This document shows, one piece after another, positions 54,116-63,388 of a DNA stretch of 64,000 bases (within the stretch, counting starts at the first letter, position 1; each line of letters starts with the position of its first letter). Under the pieces are notes generated by a model. It was not told the origin of the DNA. It did no database searches and saw nothing but the letters and a program-made list of their open reading frames with translations. The position numbers and the translations under genes were made by a program. The DNA is from Ornithodoros turicata (Eukaryota; Arthropoda; Arachnida; Ixodida; Argasidae), in assembly GCF_037126465.1 (NCBI RefSeq), contig NC_088201.1, positions 21,188,550 to 21,252,549 on the forward strand, read 5' to 3'.

Positions 54116-54224
54116 AAAGAAGCCACGACACCCTAAGTTAGCTTTTTTATCACTTTAGGTGAAACGCCCTGTACAGCCTTGCCGAGGTTGGTATGCGACA
54201 CGGACGGGGAAAGAAATTTGGTGG

Positions 54225-54320
54225 CAATCATAAGGCCGAAGCTCAAAAGGGCCGAAAAATCAAAACATCGAATAATCATACGGCCGAAAACCAAAAGTCC
54301 GAAAAATAAGGAGCTCCAAG
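54225..54320. repeat. AAGGCCGAAAATCAAAA word block
   Basis: CATAAGGCCGAAGCTCAAAA, GGGCCGAAAAATCAAAACAT, ATACGGCCGAAAACCAAAAG, TCCGAAAAATAAGG. Same vocabulary as 46019-46145. Confidence 0.65.
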
Positions 54321-54464
54321 GGGATGTCGCCGAAATAAATCATTTAAAAATAAAACTTTGAAGAATAATTCACGTAGAAATTTACTTTTTCAAAATAACT
54401 TATGTTGTGAAAATAAACTGTCTGTATCCACGGCGGCAAAATCAAAGCGTAGAAATAAACTTCA

Positions 54465-57400
54465 CGGCTGACGCGGACGGAACGAAGTAACCCGCCGAAG
54501 GGATCGGTTAGAGCTAGTTCGTTATGACGTGCCCCCGACTGATGCAGGCGGAAGAAAGTAGCCCGCGGCAGGAACACGTGGTTAGTTCGTTTGACATGCG
54601 GCCGACTGATGCAGGCGGAAGGAAGTAGCTTGCGGTAGGAAGAGGTTAGGGTCAGATCGTTATTACAAATGAATGCGGAGTGGCAGGTCCCCGTAGCTGC
54701 GACCAACCTCTCCGCGTATTTTAACTCTACATATCCCCCCTCCCGACTGATGCAGGCGGACAGAAGTCGTCTGCGGTGAATAGGTTAGGGTTAGTTCGTT
54801 TGACATGCGGCCGACTGATGCAGGCGGAAGGGATAGGTTAGGGTTAGTTCATTATGACATGCCCCCGACTGATGCAGGCGGAAGGAAGTAGCCCGCGGCA
54901 GGAACACGTAGTTAGTTTGTTATGACATGCGGCCGACTGATGCATGCGGAAGGGATAGGTTAGGGTTAGTTCGTCATGACATGCGGTCGACTGATGCAGA
55001 TGGAGGGGATAGGTCGGGTTAGTTTCTTATGACATGCGGCCGAGAGATGCAGGTGGGGAGGGATAGGTTAGGTTTAGTTCGCTATGACATGTCCCCGACT
55101 GATGCAGATGGAAGGAAGTAGCCCGCGGCAGGAACACGTGGTTAGTTCGTTATGACATGCGGCTGACTGATGCAGGCGGAAGGGATAGGTCAGGGTTACT
55201 TCGTTATGACATGCGGCCGACTGATGCAGGTGGAGGGAATAGGTCAGGGTTTTTTCGTTATGACATGCGGCTGACTGATGCAGGCGGAAGGGATAGGTCA
55301 TGCTTACTTCATTATGACATGCGGCCGACTGATGCAGGTGGAAGGAATAGGTCAGGGTTAGTTCGCTATGACATATGCGGCCGACTGATGCAGGTGGAAG
55401 GAAGTAGCCCGCGGCAGGAACACGTGGTTAGTTCGTTATGACATGCCCCCGACTGATGCAGGCGGAAGGAAGTAGCCCGCGGCAGGAACACGTGGTTAGT
55501 TCCTTATGACATGCGGCCGACTAATGCAGGCGGAAGGAAGTAGCCCGCGGCAGAAACACGTGGTTAGTTCGTTATGACATGCGGCCGACTGATGCAGGTG
55601 GAAGGGATAGGTTAGGGTTAGTTCGTCATGAGATGCCCCCGACTGATGCAGGCGGAAGGAAGTAGCCCGTGGGAAAAACACGTGGTTAGTTCGTTATGAC
55701 ATGCGGCTGACTGATGCAGGCGAAACGGGTAGGTTAGGATTAGTTGGTTATGATATGCGGCCGACTGATGCAGGTGGAAGGGATATGTCAGGGTTAGTTC
55801 GTTATGACATGCGGCTGACTGATGCAGGCGGAAGGGATAGTCAGGGTTACTTCGTTATGACATGCGGCCGACTGATGCAGGTGGAGGGAATAGGTCAGGG
55901 TTAGTTCGCTATGACATGCGGCTGACTGATGCAGGTGGAAGGAAGTAGCCCGCGGCAGGAACACGTGGTTTGTTCGTTATGACATGCGGCCGGCTGATGC
56001 AGGTGGAAGGGATAGGTTAGGGTTAGTTCGTTATGACATGCCCCCGACTGATGCAGGCGGAAGGAAGTAGCAGCGGCAGGAACACGTGGTTAGTTCGTTA
56101 GGACATGCGGCCGACTGATGCAGGTGGAAGGGATAGGTTAGGGTTAGTTCGTTATGAGATGCCCCCGACTGATGCAGGCGGAAGGAAGTAGCCCGCGGCA
56201 GGAACACGTGGTTAGTTTGTTATGACATGCGGCCGACTGATGCATGCGGAAGGGATAGGATAGGGTTAGTTCGTTATGACATGCGGTCGACTGATGCAGA
56301 TGGAGGGGATAGGTCAGGGTTAGTTCCTTATGACATGCGGCCGAGAGATGCAGGTGGAAGGGATAGGTTAGGGTTAGTTCGTTATGACATGTCCCCGACT
56401 GATGCAGATGGAAGGAAGTAGCCCGCGGCAGGAACACGTGGTTAGTTCATTATGACATGCGGCCGACTGATGCAGGGGAAGGGATAGGTTAGGGTTAGTT
56501 CGTTATGACATGCGGCCGACTGATGCAGGTGGAAGGGATATGTCGGGGTTAGTTCGTTATGACCTGCGGCTGACTGATGCAGGCGGAAGGGATAGGTCAG
56601 GGTTACTTCGTTATGACATGCGGCCGACTGATGCAGGTGGAGGGAATAGGTCAGGGTTAGTTCGCTATGACATGCGGCCGACTGATGCAGGTGGAAGGAA
56701 GTAGCCCCCGACAGGAACACGTGGTTAGTTCGTTATGACATGCCACCGACTGATGCAGGCGGAAGGAAGCAGCCCGCGGCAGGAACACGTGGTTAGTTCC
56801 TTGTGGCATGCGGCCGACTGATGCAGGCGGAAGGGATATGTTATGGGTTAGTTCGTTATGACATGCGGCCGGCTGATGCAGGTGGAAGGGATAGGTTAGG
56901 GTTAGTTCGTTATGACATGCCCCCGACTGATGCAGGCAGAAGGAAGTAGCAGCGGCAGGAACACGTGGTTAGTCCGTCAGGACATGCGGCCGACTGATGC
57001 AGGTGGAAGGGATAGGTTAGGGTTAGTTGGTTATGAGATGCCCCGACTGATGCAGGCGGAAGGAAGTAGCCCGCGGCAGGAACACGTGGTTAGTTTGTTA
57101 TGACATGCGGCCGACTGATGCAGGTGGAAGGGATAAGATAGGGTTAGTTCGTTATGAGATGCTCGCGACTGATGCAGGCGGAAGGCAGTAGCCCGCGGCA
57201 GGAACACTTGGTTAGTTCGTTATGACATGCGGCGGACTGATGCAGGGGAAGGGATAGTTTAGGGTGAGTTCGTTATGACATGCGGGCCGACTGATGCAGG
57301 TGGAAGTGATAGGTTAGGGTTAGTTCGTTACGACATGCGGCCGACATGCAGGCGGAAGGGATAGGTTAGGGTTAGTTCGATATGAGATACCCCCGACTGA

Positions 57401-57530
57401 TGCAGGCGGAAGGAAGTAGCCCGCGGGAGGAATACGTGGTTAGTTCGTTATGACATGCGGCCGACGGATGCAGGCGGAAGGGAGTAGATTAGGGTTAGTT
57501 CGTTATGAAATGCTGCCGACTGATACAGGC
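54465..57530. repeat. Compound 54/68-bp minisatellite, about 50 units
   Basis: Type I (54 bp): ATGCGGCCGACTGATGCAGG, TGGAAGGGATAGG, TTAGGGTTAGTTCGTTATGA. Type II (68 bp): ATGCCCCCGACTGATGCAGG, CGGAAGGAAGTAGCCCGCGG, CAGGAACACGTGGTTAGTTC. The types alternate irregularly. Longer blocks are duplicated: 54918-55160 matches 56210-56460, and 55989-56095 matches 56868-56975. A short non-repeat segment interrupts at about 54655-54740. Open frames (MRPTDAGGRDRSGLVRYD) exist because 54 is a multiple of three, and they break at every type II unit. Confidence 0.95.
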
Positions 57531-57544
57531 GAGTTGCTGACACT

Positions 57545-57690
57545 GGCGTATCCAGGGGTGGGTGGGGTTCTGGGTGTTGAACCCCCCAAACGTTTGGTAG
57601 TGCATTTGGGAGAAGGAAACGAGGGGGAAGTCCTCTCTCATGTATAGTCCCTATGGAACCGTTCAGAAAATATTTTTCTGGCTACGCCGC
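57545..57690. repeat. TTTGGTAGTGCATTTGGG-family repeat
   Basis: TGGCGTATCCAGGGGTGG, CCCCCCAAACG, TTTGGTAGTGCATTTGGG and TTTTTCTGGCTACGCC, in the same order as 36100-36240. Confidence 0.6.
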
Positions 57691-59507
57691 TGGTTGCTCA
57701 TAATTTACTTTCAAATTTATTGCGGTGATGGTGGTGATGATTTCTGCTTGCTGGTTTATTGGGGTGCCAATGTGCTGACGCATAACCCATAAGGCAGGTT
57801 CCGTGATTTCTGCTTTTTAAAAAAATATTTTTATTTAGTACATTAATTCCCAAACCTGCCCTGAACTAGACTTTGTAGCAGCGCTCGGTGTCAAGTTTGA
57901 ACAAATAAGCCGAAAACAAGACGTAGCGGTCGCTTTATATAGAGCCGAGCTTTCAATCCCCTTTGGAAGACGTCTGCTTCGAACCGTGTTTTGTGTGAGT
58001 CCGAGTTTATTGCTTTTCACGCACTTTCAAGAAGATGCGTTATCCAGTGAAGCTCCGTTGCCATTGAGTGGGTTCCGTAATTAATGCACTCCAAGTTCCG
58101 ATGAAAGCGAAGCATATTTTCGTATTCAACACTGGTTTAAACGGAGTAAACAAACGAAACGATGGGGCACACGCCTAGAGAGAGGACCACGGAAGCAGTG
58201 ATAGTTTAGACGTATGGGCGAGAAATCCGAACAAGAGCCATATATTTTTCTAGCACCCCTCTAACACCCTTCTCTCAACTATCTGCCAGAAAGGCCAAAA
58301 AGCAGGAAAAATCGGCATATGGGTGTCACCTCCCCCCCTTACCGAATTCCAACACTCCCCCAGACGAAAATGCTGCGCAAATTACGGCCTGAAAGTACAG
58401 CAGACAGCCTGACGTGTATTTGTGAGCAGTTGAAAGAAAAGCAAAACAATGGCGTCTTCTCCACCAAAATTCAAAACAAAGCACATGACAACGTGCCCGC
58501 CCGCTGCGATAATGGAGCTCTCAAACCAACGCTTACGGTACTCAAGCGCGCTGTGAGTGAACGAAGACCGCTGTATGATCGCCCTGGCTGGGCTCCCCCT
58601 TGGAAGTGGAATGAAGGAGCGGACATTCAGACGTTGAGTCAAAGCATGCTTGAGAGATTATCGCGAAAAGGGCTGGCACGTTGTCACGTGACATATTTTC
58701 AATGGAGGCCGGATTAAAGTACCACGTGAGGGGTGCTTGATTGGAAACCTGTATTCGGGTTTCTAAAGGGACCCTCTACATCCAGAAACACGCGTGCTCT
58801 AAACTTTGATATTGAAAGGATTCCACGATTAATCTTTACTTAACAACACGTACAAATTGCTAATGTTGTACTCAGTTCTGTGAAACTGCTCATGTTGCAA
58901 CGGGGTTGGAAGAACCTCGGAAGAACAATGGAACGTATCTCTACGGTGCCAGACGTGTCGTTCTTATGTTAAACGCGACTATAGCGAGTTACCTTTTTCT
59001 TCACGCGTGTCACCAATCAATTCTTAGCAGCTTTGAAAGGCTCCGTCCTTCGGGTAAATGGGTTCGCACTCTAAGCCATAGATTGTGCGCATCTTGGTGT
59101 CCTCGTCGTAGCTGTTCAAGAAAATCGTTGTAACAAAATGAACGCTATTTAGTTAACGCCGAATGAAAATTGTGCAGCACAAGCAAAGAGGGAAACGGAT
59201 CCACTTAGGGAAAAGCTGACGGCTTCCATCCAGCAAAGCGTGCCGATCTGCGACTTCATGCGACGAACCAGAATGAATTTGTCAAGATCCAGGCCTGCTG
59301 CGTTATTGGCTAACTGCCCTATGTATAGCTCAACAATAACTTGCCCATTTTCGCCCTTTGAATTACCGCAGTATATCGCTGTATTTTCCCAGACATCGAC
59401 AAAGCCAACAGTATAAGCTATAGGTGTGAACCCAACTCCAAAAAGAGTATCGGGCTGAAGCCAAAATCCAAACCAAACCTCTTGTGGATCCTACGCGGGC
59501 GACCCTG
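57691..59507. other. Unrecognised sequence
   Basis: No gene supported. A 132-codon plus-strand frame at 58319-58717 has no recognised motif and a mirrored open frame on the minus strand, so it is not called. Confidence 0.35.
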
Positions 59508-59800
59508 TTTTTTGTCGTTCCGTGTTAGCGCCGCGAAGCAGCTGTGGCTGTGAGCGGCGTATACAGATATGGACAGATGGAGTGAGGACAGCAGGAAGGA
59601 GTGGGGACAGGGGGGTTAGTATGCGTCCTGGGTCGACTTCAGGGGGAACTGTGCCGACATTCGTCTGGAAAGTCTTCGGAAAACCCAGGGAAAACCTCAG
59701 ACAGCACAGCCGGTAGTAGGATTCGGACCCATCACCTCCCAGTCTTCAGCACGACCTTGGCTATAGCACCAACGAGCGGGACCCGCCCGGCCATGCCGCT
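59508..59800 (-). mobile_element. tRNA-derived SINE, family A
   Basis: On the minus strand: a diverged tRNA-like head, GACTGGGAGGTGATGGGTC, CGGCTGTGCTGTCTGAGG, ATGTCGGCACAGTTCCCC, GGACGCATACTAACC, GCTTCGCGGCGCTAACACGG, then a short A tail. Confidence 0.85.
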
Positions 59801-59914
59801 AGTCCAGGCGACCCTGTGTTAAAGCCCTTGTGTGGAACTCAGTTCCGGTTACACCCGATGGCACATTACGTTCACATAGTTTACAGAACCAAGCTATCCC
59901 AAGCAGCACCCCGA

Positions 59915-60095
59915 TGTCGGGCCGACATCGGCCCGATGTACTCCTGCCGACACCCCCGATATCGGCCCAACATACACTTTGCAACACCGCCCAGAGTTGG
60001 GCCGATGTCGGGTCAGGACATTGGTCCGATATCATTTGGACATGCCGCCGATGTCATTTGGATATGCTACCGATTTGTGACTGATGTTGCGCCAA
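59915..60095. repeat. GCCGATGTCGGGCC word block
   Basis: Self-complementary words CCGATGTCGGGCCGACATCG, CCCGATATCGGCCCAACAT, GGGCCGATGTCGGG, GCCGATGTCATTTGG. Similar in style to the GGCCAATATTGG field at the left of the window. Confidence 0.6.
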
Positions 60096-60829
60096 CATAA
60101 TTTTGTATTTGTATTCGCAATCGTAACTACAAAGACAACTTTAGACTGGTTATTTGCGAGGAAACAAACTCCACGTGGAGTAGTAAAGATTTTTCTGGCA
60201 TACTAAAGACCCGTTTCTCCCGTCCTCCTTCCCTGTCTGGTTACCCCCTCTCAACAGACTACATGACTCGGTGTTGCGCAAGCTTACAGTGATGTAACAC
60301 CCATTTTAGGTGGGTAGAGCGACGGGTTTCGGGTATTATGCACGTAGGGGGGGGGGGGGTCAACGGGGTGACGTATACGTCCAAGGTCCGGGCATGAAAC
60401 GATGTTGGAACGTTTGCTGCGTCTCCGTCACGGAGAGGTCTGGGCTGGCTAAACCACGGAGCCCGAGGCGCCCACGAAACGGGAGTTCCAGAGGGCTGGT
60501 CGACGATCGTCCATGTAGCAATGGAGGTCTTAGATATGGGAGAAGGGCCAGAATTCATGAAACTGGATGGTGCACTGGTCGTGTCTCTGGAGGTTGAAGG
60601 ATGGCTCTTGTACCATGTTCTGGAACGTCTCATAGCCATGACTGCGTAGAGGGAAAGCATATGAGTGTGTTCAAAATGGAAGAAACACCAAATAAAGAGC
60701 TGTGCTTGTGTTACCGCTGAACGCTATACAATAACGACAGCGCTAAAAAGATACTTTAAGTATGTGGCCGAGGCCTCAGCCAGTAGAGGCTTTGGGTCCG
60801 CTCAGTGTCTTGACTTTGCTCGTGGGGGG
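60096..60829. other. Unrecognised sequence
   Basis: Includes a 13-G run at 60347-60359. A 133-codon minus-strand frame at 60259-60660 has no recognised motif and is not called. Confidence 0.3.
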
Positions 60830-61090
60830 CGAAAGACGGAGGCTCCACGGCGGGTCGTTGCAATCAGACCGAGGGTAAAGGGATCTTACCTACCGGACAG
60901 AGAACGTCGTGGTGTTCTTGCAAAAGAGCTGCACAAACACCGTAGTCACTTGTGTCAGCATGAACCAGAAAGGGTTTGTTCAGGTCCCGTAGGTTAGGGA
61001 CGCTGCAATAGCATCGCGAAGAGTGCAAAATGAATTCTGTTCTTCCATTCCCCAAAGCCGAGGGATAACCTTCAGTCATCAACAACCTCT
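60830..61090 (-). pseudogene. Ty3/Gypsy RNase H fragment, left arm
   Basis: On the minus strand, LNKPFLVHADTSDYGVCAAL and LQEHHDVL match the RNase H start of Gypsy polyproteins. This arm is an inverted duplicate of 61440-61705, including GGTCTGA and GCCGTGGAGCC beyond the coding part. Confidence 0.75.
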
Positions 61091-61439
61091 GGGAAACGTC
61101 TAATTTTATTTCTACGTCTAATTCTACGTCTGTTTTAGGTCAGTTTTTTACGCCTATTTCTATTTGTATGTGTACTTCTATCTCCACGTCTATTTTATTT
61201 TTACGTCAACGTTAGACGTAGAAATTAGACGTGGAATAGACGAAGCAATAAAATTACACGTCGAAATAGACGTGGGAATAGAAGTTGACTTAGAAATAGA
61301 ATTAGACGCACAAATAGAAGTAGACGTACAAACAGAAATATACGTAAAAATAAAAATAGACGTAGAAATAGAATTAGACATAGAAATAAAAATAGGCGTA
61401 AAATAGACGTAGAATTAGAATTGGACGTTTCCCAGATGT
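61091..61439. repeat. Inverted ATAGACGTAGAAATAGA word repeat
   Basis: Left part reads TTTCTACGTCTAATTCTACG; right part reads TTAGACGTAGAAATTAGACG and repeats about twelve times. The two halves can pair, making the loop region of a larger hairpin with the Gypsy arms. Confidence 0.85.
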
Positions 61440-61705
61440 TGTCGAGGACGCAAGTTTATCCCTCGGCTCTGGGGAACGGAAGAACAGAATTCTTTTTCCG
61501 CTCTTGGCGATGCTATTGCTAATGCAGCGTCCTGATATCTACTGAAACTGAACAAACCATCTGTAGTTCACACTGACGCAAGTGATTACGGTGTTGGTGC
61601 AGCTTTCTTGCAGGAACACCACGACGTCTTCCGTCTGGTAGCTAAGACCCTTTACCCTCGGTCTGAGGGTGACGACCCACCTGCCGTGGAGCCCCCGTCA
61701 GCCGC
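61440..61705 (+). pseudogene. Ty3/Gypsy RNase H fragment, right arm
   Basis: HTDASDYGVGAAFLQEHHDV reads on the plus strand before LVAKTLYPRSEGDD. Upstream, GGGGAACGGAAGAACAGAAT mirrors the left arm. Frameshifted and fragmentary; no protease, RT core or integrase is present. Confidence 0.75.
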
Positions 61706-61774
61706 CGGCTCTAAAGCGAAACGCACCGCCTCCAAAATAATGTCGCCACTGGCGCGCGTACGCTAACGATCTCT

Positions 61775-61856
61775 GATTGGCTGCGCAATATATGTATAAA
61801 TATTTGGATGCTCATTGGTCTAAAAAACTGGCGTCAGTTTCCGTTGCGCTGATTGG
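61775..61856. promoter_or_regulatory. Candidate promoter: three CCAAT boxes and TATA
   Basis: ATTGG (inverted CCAAT) in GATTGG at 61775-61780, CATTGG at 61813-61818 and GATTGG at 61851-61856, evenly spaced by 38 bp. TATAAATA lies at 61795-61802. Multiple evenly spaced CCAAT boxes are an NF-Y promoter pattern. Direction is uncertain; plus-strand transcription would enter 61860-62727. Confidence 0.35.
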
Positions 61857-62039
61857 GCGAGAGTCATTTGACTGAGGAGCGAGCATCCGAACGCGCGAAC
61901 CGCTCAACGGAAGCAGTCGAACGGAGGAGAATCACGAATCACGTCTGTTCGGCCACGCGTGTTCTCTCGGACTGCAACCGTTGTGCACGCAGACGCTAGG
62001 GGGTAGTTTGAGGGTTTTGAATGCTTTAGATTTAGATTG

Positions 62040-62727
62040 TGGCGAACTGCTAATGTGAGAACAGAATGGCACATCCACCTCATCATCACAACAGCGGGAA
62101 GACGAACATGTGATGGAATCCCTGCACCTCCAAAGGACGCAGAAATCGTCAGAGAGGAAGTCTGCACTCTTTCCGACGTACTGCAGGTGAACGGTAAGAC
62201 AAGTTTGATTACTTTTTTGTGACTGAAGGAAGTAATGCAGGTTTATCACGTTAAGTGCATTACGTACAACATTTACGAGTCACTCGGTACGTTAGCGGCG
62301 TTTCATTGTGCAGTGCATTGCCGTAACTTGTACGTTTCTGATATGCCGTTAATCAAATTATGTGTGGTTATGCTAGTTGCCCCTCATGCGCGTCGCAGCC
62401 GTTCATTCACTGTGATCTACGAACATTTGTGACAAATGCCTTGGTGCTCAAATACGAAATCAAGATCGATTGCCTATCATAGCAGTGATTTCCGTGCAGA
62501 GTTACGGATCATCACTATATTTTTTGTTTTGTTTTAGTTCTCCCGCAGCCATCGGCAACAACGACGCACATAGCCCAGCATTGGCTTTTGAAGTACCCTT
62601 CGATGCCGAAGTACCGAAAGCTCCAGTGAAGCCTGTTACAAGACGTAAAAAGATATGTACTGTAGCTTTTTCGAGGCAGTTTCCGAGGACAAATAAAGTT
62701 GATTTGTCATACAGCATCGCTTTTTGA
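62040..62727 (+). other. Possible two-exon unidentified gene
   Basis: An open segment before a donor (AACG|GTAAGA, exon end 62193) can be joined in phase to an acceptor (TCTCCCGCAG, exon start 62549). The joined reading contains GIPAPPKDAEIVREEV, then NNDAHSPALAFEVPFDAEVP, then KPVTRRKKICTVAF, ending at TGA 62725-62727. No start codon was found in that frame, no domain is recognised, and an AATAAA at 62692-62697 lies before the stop. It is suggestive only because of the position downstream of the CCAAT cluster and the clean phase match. Confidence 0.25.
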
Positions 62728-62878
62728 TTGTCTGCTTTGGGACAGCATGATCGTTGCTCTACAGCAAGACAGCAAGCGCCGAAGACAAACGGACGAGGCT
62801 GGGGGGATAAGGGGGACGAGAGGAGAGACGAAAAACCCGAGGAGAGAAGGGGAAGGAGGTTGGGAAAGGAGGTCGGTC

Positions 62879-63012
62879 TGCGCATGCGCACTGGGCCCCA
62901 GCTTTTTTCCCGCGCTGGCCAGCGGAGACGCTGTGAGTGGCTCCTGGGCATCACGTGGTTTTGGCGCCCGCCATTTTCCCTGGACCATTGCGTAAACGGC
63001 AGCTTCCGGCGG
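62879..63012. promoter_or_regulatory. Candidate CpG-type promoter
   Basis: TGCGCATGCGCA (NRF-1-like, 62879-62890), CACGTG (62952-62957), TTTTGGCGCC (E2F-like, 62959-62968), GCCATTTT (YY1-like, 62970-62977) and CTTCCGGCGG (ETS-like, 63003-63012) cluster within 134 bases. This mix is typical of housekeeping promoters, but no downstream gene can be identified on either strand inside the window. Confidence 0.4.
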
Positions 63013-63101
63013 ATGCCCCCGTCTTCGATCACCCACGAGCAAAGTCCCAGCACCCAACTGACCTTTGCCGAACTGCCCCTGGGGCTCGTTCCTTGGTCCT
63101 C

Positions 63102-63120
63102 TTCTTCTTCTTCTTCTTCT
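63102..63120. repeat. (TTC)n microsatellite
   Basis: About six TTC/CTT triplets. Confidence 0.85.
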
Positions 63121-63159
63121 ACCAGTGAGAGAATGGCCGTGAGCCACTAAGGGAGATTG

Positions 63160-63388
63160 GCCAGGACAAAAGGGGCGTGAGATGTTTGTTTATGTCTGTG
63201 CAGTAATGATGGGAACTAAGGCCAAGTCGGATCCAAGTATCTTATGACATATATGACATGTGATGACTAATGCAGGAACTGGATATGCACGTATGTAGGA
63301 ATATGCGTATGACGACTATGCAGGGCCAAAAGGATGGCTGTATGAATGTGTGTGTACGTGAGAGTGTATGAGTGTAGGAAGGAAGTGA
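63160..63388 (-). mobile_element. LINE 3' untranslated region
   Basis: Sequence following the stop codon of the minus-strand LINE fragment. The 3' terminus is not clearly marked, so the end is approximate. Confidence 0.4.

Noticed and set aside
54465..57530. Repeating MRPTDAGGRDRSGL peptide in several frames on both strands
   Set aside because: A by-product of a 54-bp unit; frames are broken at each 68-bp unit and both strands are open.
54465..57530. Chromosome end or interstitial telomere
   Set aside because: TTAGGGTTAG occurs once per unit within a longer repeat, never as a pure telomeric run.
58319..58717. 132-codon plus-strand open frame as a gene
   Set aside because: No recognised motif and a comparable open frame on the opposite strand; no splice or promoter support.
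60259..60660. 133-codon minus-strand open frame as a retroelement protein
   Set aside because: Proline- and serine-rich with no Gypsy, LINE or nuclease motif; part of it translates a G homopolymer.
62502..63147. Long open frames on both strands over the CpG-rich segment
   Set aside because: GC-rich sequence keeps several frames open at once; none has conserved features.
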